DNA from: JABMPR01 sp964508765
GTDB taxonomy: Bacteria; Fidelibacterota; UBA8477; JABMPR01
Assembly (NCBI GenBank): GCA_964508765.1
Contig: CAZDVD010000004.1
Location: 1 to 64,000 of the forward strand
DNA: 64,000 bases
Direction: 5' to 3'
The notes under the pieces were generated by a model. It did not search any database. It was not told the origin of the DNA and saw only the letters and a list, made by a program, of their open reading frames with translations. How positions within the stretch are numbered: the first letter of the stretch is position 1; every line of letters begins with the position of its first letter. The translations under genes and the position numbers were made by a program. Positions 8,282-17,616 of the stretch are shown here, piece by piece.

Positions 8282-8818
8282 ATGTACCCCTACTTACGAA
8301 CCGTAAAAACCATTCTATCTGCTCGTTTCCGTAGCTCATTGAATTTTGGCGATACTGGCATTCTCAATCTTAGAGCAGGTTTATTCGATATTGATCACTA
8401 TGGCGAAATCAACAATGGACGCCAACTCACACTCATGGATTTAGGGCGTTATGATATTGGGGTCCGGGGTGGTTTAATGAAGCTGATTGCTAAGAAGAAA
8501 TGGGGCTTTGCTGTAGGGGGTTCCAGTATCCGCTATCGTCGTAGAATAAGACTTTGGAAGAAATTTCAATTACACAGTGAAGTGATTGGTCATGATGACC
8601 GCTGGTTCTATTTTCTCCAGAAAATGTGTCTCGGTGACACCATCTGCTCTTCTGCCCTGATCAAAGCAGGGGTTATTTCTAAAGATGGACTGGTGCCTGC
8701 GGCTGATGTCATGAAGGAATTTCCAGACAATACCTGGACTGGAGAATTACCTGGCTGGGTGAAAGCCTGGATTGAAGCAGAAAGTCAGCGACCCTGGCCA
8801 TCGGGTTCTACTAAATAA
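8282..8818 (+). CDS. Hot-dog-fold acyl-CoA thioesterase-like protein
   Basis: The 178 residues include LFDIDHYGEINNGRQLTLMDLGRYDIGVR, the shape of the THEM6/4HBT thioesterase active-site region (D-x-N-G then a helix with DxxR). Basic strands with RYRRRIRLWKKFQLHSEVIGHDDRWFYFLQKM follow, typical of hot-dog proteins. It probably hydrolyses an acyl- or aryl-CoA thioester in the cytosol. It is transcribed away from the MarR gene and shares its candidate operator, so it is a likely target. Substrate unknown. Confidence 0.75.
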   Translation: MYPYLRTVKTILSARFRSSLNFGDTGILNLRAGLFDIDHYGEINNGRQLTLMDLGRYDIGVRGGLMKLIAKKKWGFAVGGSSIRYRRRIRLWKKFQLHSEVIGHDDRWFYFLQKMCLGDTICSSALIKAGVISKDGLVPAADVMKEFPDNTWTGELPGWVKAWIEAESQRPWPSGSTK

Positions 8819-8895
8819 TAAAAGCCACATCAATCGAAACTGACATGGCTAAAATTTCAGATTTGGTCCGAACAATAAGAAAATTTACTGTGTGT

Positions 8896-11800
8896 CTACC
8901 TACCCGTCCCCGAGGAAACTGAAGCTTGAGCCTTTAACTCCAGAATGGCCGGCTCAACCTCTTCAGGGCTTACCTCTACGCCATGGTACAATTTCATCCA
9001 CATGACTCTCGCTTTGTTTGTCACGAGGTAGCTGGCTGGCAAAACCACCAGGATAAGGAAGGTTCCGAAGAGTAATCCGTAGGCCAGCGATATGGCCATG
9101 GGAATCAGAAACTGAGCCTGTCGACTGGTCTCGAAAATGAGAGGGGCTAATCCAAAGGCCGTTGTGAATGTCGTGAGTAGAATTGGGCGCAATCGAGAAA
9201 CACCTGCATCATAGACAGCATCATATAACAGCATGCCGGATTTCAGGTTCCGGTTGATCTTGTCCACCAACACAATACTATCATTTACAATGATACCGGT
9301 CAGGGCCAGAATGCCGTAGACAGATAGCGTGTTTACCTGAACCCCCTGAATCCCATGTCCCCAGAAAGCACCGATGACACCAAAAGGAATCAAACCAAAG
9401 ATAAGTAAAACCTGGATATAGGAACGAAAAACCAGGATCAACAGGATGAACATGCCTGCAAAAGCCAATGGAAAGGTACGCTGAAAACTGGCACCCGTTT
9501 TGGCCTGGTCACGAGATTGACCTTCATATGAAACACTGACGCCCTGCACTTTAGAGAGGACACGGGGTATAACCTCTTCACGAATCTCTGCCAAAATGGG
9601 AGGAAGATCCAGACTGGCATCAGAAAGGTCGGCCTCAACGGTGAGTTCACGTTTTTTGTCCAGATGGCTGATAGAGGTGATTCCACGTTTCAGGGTGTAT
9701 TCAGCAAGTTCACCAAAAGGATATTCGGACCCATCCTGAGTTCTGATACTCATGCGGTCGAGGAAACCCAGGGAGGAACGATCCTCTGGTGAGTATCTGA
9801 CCCAGACACGAACCTCATCCTGACCACGTTGGATGCGCTGTACTTCCTGGCCAAAGAAACCCTGACGGACCTGTCCAGCTACATCTCTTAACGTAAGACC
9901 TAATGAGTAGGCGCGGGGTTTCAAGGTGATATCGATCTCCCGCCGACCTTCTTTGCTACCCAAAGAGACATCTTGCAGGGTAGAAAATTGCTCCAGTTCC
10001 TCTGTGAGAAGCATACTGGCTTTGCGAAGCTCATCAATATTGCTGCCCAGCAAACTTACTTGAACAGGCTTACCAAAGAAGCTTGCCCTACCAAAAGATA
10101 TTTTCTGAGCTTCTGGAACAGCTCCGATTGCATCTCGAAGCCGGTTGCCAATGATATAGCTATCCATACCTCTTTTTTCGCCATCCAACAGTTGCAGGGT
10201 CAATTTTCCTGTATGGCTACCGTTATCTCCAAAATCGTTAGAGCCAATATCACGCTTGATACCCAGAATGAGCTGTTCCCCGTCTTCACGCTCGGCGCTC
10301 ATCTCGGTATTGACCTCCCACACAACCGTCTCGATTTTCTTCAATACGCGTTCAACATCTGCCTCTTGTCGCCCAGCGACCAGGCTGACGTTCACAGGCA
10401 AGGTGTCCCCATCAATAAAAGGGAAAAAGGTGAAACCGATAAAGCCTCCACTGAAAAGACCTACAGTGACCAGGACGGTGGCGATAGGTGCACTCACAGT
10501 GATCCATTTATGATCCAGTGCAAATTTTAAGGAAGGTGCATACATCCGGTGGGTCATAAAATGAATAATCTTTTCGATTCGCTTCCTCACGGCTGAATCC
10601 TTTGCATGGTCGTGCAACCCTTTGGAGTGCGCGAGGTGGGCAGGCAGAATGAGGAATGATTCAATGAGTGAAAAGATCAGGGCAGCCACAACGACAGCAG
10701 CCAGATTCCAGATAAAGCGACCTAAAAAGCCATCCAAAAAGAAGAAAGGCAGGAAAACAAGGATGGTTGTCATTACAGAGGTCGTTACCGGCCCCAACAT
10801 GATAATGCTTCCATCAATGGCGGCACGTATCCCTTTTTTACCACGCTCAAATTCAGAGAATATTGACTCCGAAACCACGATGGCATCATCCACCAGAATA
10901 CCAATGACGATAATCATCCCGAAAAGGGAGATGACATTCAGCGTAATCCCTGCAAAGCTCAAAACCAGGAACATACCTGCAAAGGAGAACGGAATACCAA
11001 TGGCCACCCAGAAAGAGATTCGCAGGTTCAGGAAGAAGCTCAAACTCAGAACTACCAGGATTAAACCGATAAACCCATTGTTAATCAGGAGATCTATTCT
11101 TTGACGCAGACTGATGGTATTATCATTTAATACCATGGCTGTAATAACCGTATTCTCCTCATTGAATTCAGCCACCATTTCCTTGGCCAACTCAGCGACC
11201 TCAAGGACATTCTCCTCTTTGGTCTTATCAATATTCAAGACAACGGCTGTCCGATTATTGTAATAAGTCTTATCAGGTGTGTCAGCCCAACGTTCGCGAA
11301 TCGTGGCCACATCCTTGAGATAGATGAGATTGCCATCACTGTCGCCCCTGAGGACTAAATTCTCCAGGTCAGCTGCAGTATATTCTCGACCATAGGCTCG
11401 AATGAGAATCTCTTCATCCTGAGTCTCAAATTTCCCCCCTGACAGATTTACATTTTCTGATTGTACGCGACGAGATATCTCATCAAAGGATAGTTTATAG
11501 CGTCTAAGATCGGCCTCAGATACCTCAATGGAAATCTCAACACCTGGATATCCCTGAATACCTACCTGAGAAATGGTAGGCGTGCCAATAAGACGGTCAC
11601 GCAGGTCCTCAGCATAAATCTTCATGGTCCGCAGATCAGTTTCTCCATAAAGCACAATAGAAAGAGCCCGGCTTCGGAATTTCTGCTGAAAGACGACGGG
11701 TTTTTCAGCTCCCAAGGGGAATGAGCTAATTCGATCCACTGCATTTTTAACTTCAGTCAGGACCTTATCCATATCGGCACCACTGAGGGTCTCAACATTC

Positions 11801-12075
11801 ACACGCCCAATATTTTCACTTGAGGTTGAGGTGACACGGTCGATGCCATCCAGACCATCCAGGTTTTCCTCAATCTTAAGAATCACACCTTCTTCCACTT
11901 CCTCAGGTGAGGCGCCAGGGTAGAGAACTTGAATAATGATGTTACTTGGTTCTATCTCCGGGAAGGTGGAATATCGTAGATTACTAAGTGCGATCCCTCC
12001 AAACACCATAACTCCAACGAGCAAGACATTGGTCCAAACGGGATAGCGTGCAAAAAATTCAATGACACGTTTCAT
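8896..12075 (-). CDS. RND-family efflux pump, inner-membrane transporter (AcrB/MdtB-like)
   Basis: At 1059 residues this is full length for the HAE1/HME class. It opens with the first membrane segment NVLLVGVMVFGG, then the porter-domain phrase LYPGASPEEVEEGV. Central membrane helices contain GILVDDAIVVSES, the conserved Asp pair of the proton relay, and the C-terminal repeat contains ALTGIIVNDSIVLVDKIN. Hydrophobic drugs or metabolites would be exported with the periplasmic adaptor encoded eight bases upstream. No TolC-like outer-membrane factor is in the window. The VDDA/VND pattern indicates a drug/lipid pump rather than a metal pump, but the substrate is not defined. Confidence 0.93.
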   Translation of the reverse strand: MKRVIEFFARYPVWTNVLLVGVMVFGGIALSNLRYSTFPEIEPSNIIIQVLYPGASPEEVEEGVILKIEENLDGLDGIDRVTSTSSENIGRVNVETLSGADMDKVLTEVKNAVDRISSFPLGAEKPVVFQQKFRSRALSIVLYGETDLRTMKIYAEDLRDRLIGTPTISQVGIQGYPGVEISIEVSEADLRRYKLSFDEISRRVQSENVNLSGGKFETQDEEILIRAYGREYTAADLENLVLRGDSDGNLIYLKDVATIRERWADTPDKTYYNNRTAVVLNIDKTKEENVLEVAELAKEMVAEFNEENTVITAMVLNDNTISLRQRIDLLINNGFIGLILVVLSLSFFLNLRISFWVAIGIPFSFAGMFLVLSFAGITLNVISLFGMIIVIGILVDDAIVVSESIFSEFERGKKGIRAAIDGSIIMLGPVTTSVMTTILVFLPFFFLDGFLGRFIWNLAAVVVAALIFSLIESFLILPAHLAHSKGLHDHAKDSAVRKRIEKIIHFMTHRMYAPSLKFALDHKWITVSAPIATVLVTVGLFSGGFIGFTFFPFIDGDTLPVNVSLVAGRQEADVERVLKKIETVVWEVNTEMSAEREDGEQLILGIKRDIGSNDFGDNGSHTGKLTLQLLDGEKRGMDSYIIGNRLRDAIGAVPEAQKISFGRASFFGKPVQVSLLGSNIDELRKASMLLTEELEQFSTLQDVSLGSKEGRREIDITLKPRAYSLGLTLRDVAGQVRQGFFGQEVQRIQRGQDEVRVWVRYSPEDRSSLGFLDRMSIRTQDGSEYPFGELAEYTLKRGITSISHLDKKRELTVEADLSDASLDLPPILAEIREEVIPRVLSKVQGVSVSYEGQSRDQAKTGASFQRTFPLAFAGMFILLILVFRSYIQVLLIFGLIPFGVIGAFWGHGIQGVQVNTLSVYGILALTGIIVNDSIVLVDKINRNLKSGMLLYDAVYDAGVSRLRPILLTTFTTAFGLAPLIFETSRQAQFLIPMAISLAYGLLFGTFLILVVLPASYLVTNKARVMWMKLYHGVEVSPEEVEPAILELKAQASVSSGTGR

Positions 12076-12083
12076 CAGCTATC

Positions 12084-13223
12084 CTAATCTTTCAGATCAA
12101 GGCTTGGAATGGCCTTGGCCGGCATTCCTGCGGAGACGCCCTGAAGAAGCTCAGAAACCAAGGTATCACCTGATGCCAAGCCTCCATCCAGGATGTAGTA
12201 GTCCCCTTCGTCAAAGGCGATATCAATATCACGTTGGACAAACTTTGAGTCCTGAACCAAAAACACATAAGACTCTTCATAGACTGCTTTTCTGGACACT
12301 TTTATTCCATTGGGGATGGTCTCTGCTTCTATATCAGCCCGCAAAAATACACCTGCTGTAGGCGTCACATCTGCCGTGTCATCCAGTTTGATATAGGCAA
12401 AAATAGATTGAGACCTGGTATCGATGACATTCCCGATACGGTCAATATGACCCTTCCATTGGATAGAGCCGTCGGGTGTGGTCAGGTCAACCTTGGCATT
12501 CATTTCAATCCAGCGAATATCTGCTGCCGGGGCTTGTATTTCTACTTCCAGTTCATCCAGGTTGATGATCTCAGCCAATCGGGTACCAGGAGTAGCGGTG
12601 CTACCTACTCTCAGCTGGGCACTGACAATGGAGCCATTAAAAGGCGCGTAGAAATAGTGTTTTCCAGCACGTATCTCCAGGTCTTGAACAGAAAAATACA
12701 GTCTGTAAATATTGTATCGAGCCAGAAGAGCTTTCAAACGCTGATCGCTGGTTTCGGGAAGGGGCTGAATAGGATCTTCAAAATTAATGGTATCAAAATA
12801 TGATTGCCATATCTGGAATATTTTAGGCGTACTCACTTTAATCTCTGGCATGAGGGTCGCCAGAGCAGTCAGTAAATCACTTTTGGTGCTGTTTAATTGC
12901 AACTTAATCTGGCGATCATCAACCTTAAGCAGGAGATCTCCCTTTTTAAAGGATTGGGCTGGCTGGAACTTGATTGTCCCTGGTTTGAGGGTTCCAGAGA
13001 CCTCGCTGATCAAACTCACGGGTTGGCTTGAGGCCAATGTCCCGAAGGTGGTCAGGCTGGCAGGAACATCCCCCAACTCAACAATCTGTGTTTCCACAAG
13101 ACGGGGTTTGACCGTGGCACTTCGTTTGGGTTGTTCTTCCTTAAAGGACGTAAGTACTTTCATAACCAAAAATGCCAGAACCAAGATGATCAGGGGTGAC
13201 ACTACTATTAATTTTCGTTTCAT
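12084..13223 (-). CDS. RND periplasmic adaptor (membrane fusion protein)
   Basis: The 379 residues have an N-terminal membrane helix (LIVVSPLIILVLAFLVMKVL). A split lipoyl/barrel-sandwich region follows (VSEVSGTLKPG ... FKKGDLLLKVDDRQIKLQL and later APFNGSIVSAQLRVGSTATPGTRLAEI). Beta-barrel and membrane-proximal domains complete it (VSRKAVYEESYVFLVQDSKFVQRDI). It bridges the inner-membrane pump to an outer-membrane channel. The ATG of MKRKL was chosen because GAGGG lies upstream; further in-frame ATGs exist upstream without a better site. It is the first gene of the two-gene pump operon. Confidence 0.9.
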   Translation of the reverse strand: MKRKLIVVSPLIILVLAFLVMKVLTSFKEEQPKRSATVKPRLVETQIVELGDVPASLTTFGTLASSQPVSLISEVSGTLKPGTIKFQPAQSFKKGDLLLKVDDRQIKLQLNSTKSDLLTALATLMPEIKVSTPKIFQIWQSYFDTINFEDPIQPLPETSDQRLKALLARYNIYRLYFSVQDLEIRAGKHYFYAPFNGSIVSAQLRVGSTATPGTRLAEIINLDELEVEIQAPAADIRWIEMNAKVDLTTPDGSIQWKGHIDRIGNVIDTRSQSIFAYIKLDDTADVTPTAGVFLRADIEAETIPNGIKVSRKAVYEESYVFLVQDSKFVQRDIDIAFDEGDYYILDGGLASGDTLVSELLQGVSAGMPAKAIPSLDLKD

Positions 13224-13437
13224 TATTTTCTTTTCCCTCATCCCTAAGGACTTAAAATTTATACTTAAATCACACAATGTGCGTTATGCGCGTTTTATCT
13301 TAATTGGATTTACCTTAAAGTCAAGTGAACCCTTCGAACTTCAGAATAGTCGATAAAGGTGCCCTTGGCAAGTGTTCTTACTGAAGGGCACAGTAGGAGA
13401 AGTGTGTGAGTTAGGCGCGGCAGTGGTGGTAAATATT

Positions 13438-14340
13438 TTAGTCGAAAAATCTATGCAGGATGGGGGTGGATCGTTGAGGCCGAGGCATTTTTACCACTTC
13501 TGGGGTAGCTGGTTTTATCAAGTTTTTTGTCACATCTACACTGACTGTATAAGACCCTTTTTCATCATCCAATGAATTGCCTGGATCCAGGTAATCCCAA
13601 TATTTTTTAACAACAAAATAGTAATCACCAGTCCCTGGGCAGATCCATTCTAGTTTTGGATCAACATTGGAAGTGGTTTGATCATCATTGTAGTCAACCA
13701 GATCCCCCGAAAAGGAATACAGTGATAAGGTTAAATCAATATCAGTGTTTCCAACAGCACTGGCTTCAATGATATATTTTGTACTGTCCAGAGCTTCAAA
13801 AATAAAATAATCCTCATCGTCGCAAACGGCTGAATAATGAGTCTGTATAACACCTGCTGCAGAAAGCCGAGTAGACAGACTCAAGCTACTATCTGGTTCA
13901 TATAGGTCATTTGTCAACAACGCTGGGTCTGTCCAGGACAGGGGCGGAAAAACGAGGTCATAGTCAACGAGAGTGATGATATCATCATTATTTAAGAGCA
14001 GGAGCTGCCCATCTTCTACCACATAATACAGCCGTGTATCATCAGTAAAAATAATCGCAGTGTCAGTTATTGAATCAATTACCCTGGCATCTATTTCGAA
14101 GGTTGAATCACAGAGATTAACATCATTCTCATAGGACAATAAACTGGCAGAAGTAATATCAATAATCCAGGCCTCCTCAATAGGTAGATCACTATAATCA
14201 GTATAGCCCCCATCAATGGTCGCAGTTTCAACAATATAGACACCAACAATATCTGAGGCGTAGTCAATGGTGGCATCTTCGCAGGCTACCGTGATGAGCC
14301 CCAGAAACAACAAGTATCCATTTTTGAGCCATTGATTCAA
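13438..14340 (-). CDS. Lipoprotein of unknown function with a pre-peptidase C-terminal-like domain
   Basis: Starting at TTG (GGAAGG eight bases upstream) gives a 300-residue protein with a clean lipoprotein signal: LKNGYLLFLGLITVAC, with the lipobox Cys near residue 20. The second half, YFIFEALDSTKYIIEASAVGNTDIDLTLSLYSFSGDLVDYNDD ... WICPGTGDYYFVVKKY, resembles bacterial pre-peptidase C-terminal (PPC) domains of exported proteins. It is acidic and rich in Asp, like a surface protein. No enzyme motif is visible. It probably sits on the outer membrane; its role is unknown. Confidence 0.7.
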   Translation of the reverse strand: MNQWLKNGYLLFLGLITVACEDATIDYASDIVGVYIVETATIDGGYTDYSDLPIEEAWIIDITSASLLSYENDVNLCDSTFEIDARVIDSITDTAIIFTDDTRLYYVVEDGQLLLLNNDDIITLVDYDLVFPPLSWTDPALLTNDLYEPDSSLSLSTRLSAAGVIQTHYSAVCDDEDYFIFEALDSTKYIIEASAVGNTDIDLTLSLYSFSGDLVDYNDDQTTSNVDPKLEWICPGTGDYYFVVKKYWDYLDPGNSLDDEKGSYTVSVDVTKNLIKPATPEVVKMPRPQRSTPILHRFFD

Positions 14341-14601
14341 ATTGATTACCTTCCAATTCTGTGCGCTGTCAAAAACTATTTCTCCGGGGAACACATGCAA
14401 TAACTATTGTGAGCTTTATATGCTCTGGACCGGAGGCAAAGTCATCATATATGCAAAGAGGCTACCCTTCAGGGAGAATCAGCGCACAATTATGAACTCG
14501 GGAAATTACTTATACCTGCTTTGTCGTTTCCAAGACAGAAGCAAATCGAGATAAAAGTTACCCTGTCAGCAGAATTTAAAACTCGTTGAAAGGAGTTAAT
14601 T

Positions 14602-15138
14602 TTGAAACTGAAAAATTTGATCGCTATGACAATCATAATTCTCCCTCTTTTAAGTTGGGCCAATATCACTATCACGGAAGCAAATGGTAGCTTTGAAGGT
14701 TTAGGTCATGCCCGAACCCATGACTTCCCCGTAGAAGCAAGAATTTTTACTGTCACAGTAAGTAACGCCGACACCAGTGGTAACCGAACCGTGAGTGTGG
14801 AGGTTTCGGTAAATGATCTTCATACAGGAAACGGCATGCGCGACTCCCACATGCGTATGTCCGTTCTAGACCGTAAAAAGCATCCCCTAATTACTTTTGA
14901 ATCTAAGGTGTTTCTACCTGCCTTAAAAGCCGGAGAAGTATCTCTAGGTGGCAATCTTCAAGTCAATGGAATCACGAAACCCTATACCTTAAAATTGAAC
15001 CTGAAACAATCATCTGGAAAATGGAACGCTACAGGTAGTTTTCTTATTGTACCCACGGATTTTGATCTTCCCCTGGTTGGAATGGGACCCATGAAACTAT
15101 TAGATAAGGTCAACTTGAATCTGGATGTCACTTTCTAG
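14602..15138 (+). CDS. YceI-family periplasmic protein
   Basis: The 178-residue protein starts at TTG with AGGAG about seven bases upstream and has a signal peptide ending LLSWA. It shows the YceI lipocalin-like signatures: DLHTGNGMRDSHMR, ITFESKVF, a GGNLQVNGITKPYTLKL strand pair, and a final VNLNLDVTF. Family members bind polyisoprenoids or similar lipids, and some are induced by stress. It appears monocistronic, since a terminator follows. Residues 25-60 lack the usual first-strand histidine-rich motif, so this is a divergent member. Confidence 0.8.
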   Translation: MKLKNLIAMTIIILPLLSWANITITEANGSFEGLGHARTHDFPVEARIFTVTVSNADTSGNRTVSVEVSVNDLHTGNGMRDSHMRMSVLDRKKHPLITFESKVFLPALKAGEVSLGGNLQVNGITKPYTLKLNLKQSSGKWNATGSFLIVPTDFDLPLVGMGPMKLLDKVNLNLDVTF

Positions 15139-15177
15139 CAGAAGTTTTTGCTGCATTTTTCCTCTGTAAGTTCGAAG

Positions 15178-15213
15178 GCACCCTGTTTTTCATACTAATT
15201 CAGGGTGCTTTTG
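15178..15213 (+). terminator. Intrinsic terminator after the YceI gene
   Basis: Stem GCACCCTG / CAGGGTGC with a 15-nt AT-rich loop, followed by TTTTGTT. Confidence 0.75.
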
Positions 15214-15272
15214 TTAAGTTCCCCCACCAATCAATTATTAAGAAAAAGATTACTTAAGGCTTTGAAGCAGTT

Positions 15273-16553
15273 ATGAACAATTCAAGGGAAATACAGCATT
15301 TAAGAACACAGCTAATTGAAAAATACTCAGCGGTTCGAGGATTTACAGAGCAGCTTTGTAAGCCACTGGAAAAAGAAGATTTTGTGGTTCAGTCCATGCC
15401 TGATGTCAGTCCAACGCGTTGGCATCTCGCTCACACCGCCTGGTTTTTTGAAACCTTCATTCTCAAGCCAGAGCTGAAAGACTATGAAACCCCCAATGAG
15501 CTTTACAACTATATGTTCAACTCCTACTACAATGCAGTTGGCCAGCAATTTCCACGTCCAGAGCGGGGAAATCTCAGCCGCCCTACGGTGAAAGAAGTTT
15601 TTGCATATCGACATCATGTAGATCAAGAGATAATGCGTCTTTTTAAGATACTGGATGAACAGAAGGTCACCAAACTAGAATCAATTTTTGTTTTAGGACT
15701 TCACCACGAACAACAGCACCAGGAGTTGATGCTCACTGATATCAAACACGTCTTTTTCCAGAATCCGCTCTACCCTGTCTACGCAAATACTGATCTACCA
15801 AAGAGCTCCCCGAGTCCTCAAGATCTCCAGTGGACTGCTTTTAAAAGTAGACAAGTTCATCATGGATTTTCAGGTCGTGAGTTCAGTTTTGACAATGAGA
15901 CCCCCCGACATGACGTTCTCCTCCAACCCTTTAAGCTCGGCAATCGACTCATCACAAATAGGGAATATCTCGCATTTATTGACGATGATGGATATAACCA
16001 GGCAGCCCTCTGGTTGTCAGATGGCTGGTCTCTGATAAACAAGGAAGATTGGAAAGCTCCTCTTTATTGGGTTCAAAAGGAAGGTAAATGGTTCGAGTTC
16101 ACCTTATCAGGTCTGATTCCATTAAATTTGGACACTCCCCTTACCCATGTCAGCTATTACGAGGCCGATGCCTATGCGAACTGGGCTGGAGCGCGTCTTC
16201 CCAGTGAACATGAATGGGAGTATGCCGCACGGAGCCTCCCCATCGAGGGTAACTTTGTTCAGAACCAACTATTTCATCCCACCACATTAAAATCTGTCCC
16301 GACTTCAGAGTTGAGTCAAGTGTTTGGGGATGTCTGGGAGTGGACTCGCAGCCCTTACACGCCCTACCCTGGATTTAAATCGGCCAGTGGAGCCGTGGGA
16401 GAGTACAATGGAAAATTCATGTCCAGCCAGATGGTGTTACGAGGAGGCTCTTGCGTCAGCAGCAAGGATCATCTGCGATCAACATATCGCAACTTCTTTT
16501 ATCCCCATTCACGCTGGCAATTCATGGGCATCCGGCTCGCCCGAGATGTTTAG
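15273..16553 (+). CDS. egtB: Ergothioneine biosynthesis sulfoxide synthase EgtB
   Basis: The 426-residue protein has an N-terminal DinB-like domain and a C-terminal formylglycine-enzyme-like domain, the EgtB arrangement. The likely non-heme iron ligands are visible: His51 in RWHLAHTAWFFETF and the HX3HXE motif at His145/His149/Glu151. The C-terminal half carries ARLPSEHEWEYAAR and VLRGGSCVSSKDHLRSTYRNFFYP. EgtB joins a thiol donor (cysteine or gamma-glutamylcysteine) to hercynine with oxygen. Together with egtD downstream this gives the core of ergothioneine synthesis. The C-S lyase EgtE and the EgtA/EgtC genes are not in the window, so the cysteine-using route is possible but unproved. Confidence 0.93.
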   Translation: MNNSREIQHLRTQLIEKYSAVRGFTEQLCKPLEKEDFVVQSMPDVSPTRWHLAHTAWFFETFILKPELKDYETPNELYNYMFNSYYNAVGQQFPRPERGNLSRPTVKEVFAYRHHVDQEIMRLFKILDEQKVTKLESIFVLGLHHEQQHQELMLTDIKHVFFQNPLYPVYANTDLPKSSPSPQDLQWTAFKSRQVHHGFSGREFSFDNETPRHDVLLQPFKLGNRLITNREYLAFIDDDGYNQAALWLSDGWSLINKEDWKAPLYWVQKEGKWFEFTLSGLIPLNLDTPLTHVSYYEADAYANWAGARLPSEHEWEYAARSLPIEGNFVQNQLFHPTTLKSVPTSELSQVFGDVWEWTRSPYTPYPGFKSASGAVGEYNGKFMSSQMVLRGGSCVSSKDHLRSTYRNFFYPHSRWQFMGIRLARDV

Positions 16554-16565
16554 ATTGGAAAAATA

Positions 16566-17414
16566 ATGAGTACAATAGATACACCCTGGAAAAAACTGAC
16601 AGAAATCGATGATAGCAGATTATTGGAGGCACGCGGACAACTCCACCAAGCTGTCCAGATCCTCACGGCTATCGGCATCTCCTTTGCTGAGCATCGAGCT
16701 GATGATAGCCATACATCCCTGCTTTGGGATTCTGAAATCAATACTTTTTTGAGTCAACCTTTTGGTCCTGAGCAAAATTTTCAGATAGGTCTAAATCCCC
16801 AAAATCTAAATTGTTATGTATTTCATAATCATGAGACCTTGCTAGAGCTAAAATTTAATGGGTCCACCCTCAGGCAGGTTGCCTCTGACCTACAATTCTT
16901 TCTGGAAGACCATGGTCTCCCCAAAAATGTCTTCACCATGAAGCGACATTTTGATTTACCAGACTACCCCGATCGTTGGTTAAGTGCTTTTGACACATCA
17001 GATCAGGAAGCCTTCGACCTACTATCCTCAGCCTACTCCAATGCCTATCCTCTGATCAAGGAAATTGCCCGAAAAGATAGTCGCGCGGGAACCCTGTTGA
17101 CCTGGCCTCATCATTTTGACATGGCTATACTGCTTACACTCGGCAAGGGAAAATCAATTGGCATAGGCCTATCTCCCGGTGATACCAGCTATACGGCTCC
17201 CTATTATTATGTAAACGTCTGGCCTTATCCTTCTGAAGGTCAAATTCTAAATCTGCCCCTGACTTTTGGAAAATGGCATACCGAAGGGTGGACAGGTATG
17301 GTCTTACCCCTGGAACAAATAGTTGTTGAGGATGACCCTGACGCTCAAAGAAAAAGAGTGGAAACATTTTTAAAAGAGGCGCTGAGTTATGCAAAACTGA
17401 TTGGCAAAGAATAG
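16566..17414 (+). CDS. Conserved protein of unknown function in the ergothioneine locus
   Basis: This 282-residue soluble protein has no signal peptide or membrane segment. It contains LLTWPHHFDMAILLTLGKGKSIGIGLSPGD and an aromatic YTAPYYYVNVWPYP. The WPHHFD phrase resembles the DUF5996 family, of unknown function; this is a memory-based match. It begins 12 bases after egtB and is almost certainly co-transcribed with it. The paired histidines could bind a metal. It could be an accessory in ergothioneine metabolism, but that rests only on position. Confidence 0.6.
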   Translation: MSTIDTPWKKLTEIDDSRLLEARGQLHQAVQILTAIGISFAEHRADDSHTSLLWDSEINTFLSQPFGPEQNFQIGLNPQNLNCYVFHNHETLLELKFNGSTLRQVASDLQFFLEDHGLPKNVFTMKRHFDLPDYPDRWLSAFDTSDQEAFDLLSSAYSNAYPLIKEIARKDSRAGTLLTWPHHFDMAILLTLGKGKSIGIGLSPGDTSYTAPYYYVNVWPYPSEGQILNLPLTFGKWHTEGWTGMVLPLEQIVVEDDPDAQRKRVETFLKEALSYAKLIGKE

Positions 17415-17457
17415 CCAATTGTGATGCTTGAATTCATGGATCAAAGCGGATTGTCTT

Positions 17458-17590
17458 TAGACCCTTCGATACTTCGACGGAGTTTATCCTGAGCGGAGCC
17501 GAAGGACTTAGCACAGGCTTGCTCAAAGAGACAAGCCCTCGTCATCCCGAGTACTTCGACTCCGCTCAGCACAGGCTCTGTCGAGGGATA
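17458..17590. repeat. Intergenic palindromic repeat cluster
   Basis: Two palindromic units lie side by side: CCTTCGA...GAGCGGAGCCGAAGG, then CGTCATCCCGAG ... CTTCGACTCCGCTCAG. They share the words TCGACTCCGCT and TCATCCCGAG with hairpin repeats at 36.9, 38.4 and 51.1 kb. They separate the egtB pair from the transporter genes and could act as a structured transcript boundary. Confidence 0.65.
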
Positions 17591-17616
17591 TTGTTTTCAC
17601 CTGAAATGATAGCTCT

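Noticed and set aside
10622..11104. Long forward frame opposite the RND pump gene
   Set aside because: It is an antisense shadow of a highly conserved coding region, with basic low-complexity translation and no start signals.
17415..17616. CRISPR-like repeat cluster
   Set aside because: The repeats are palindromic and partly overlapping, without regular spacers, and match dispersed intergenic elements elsewhere in the window.
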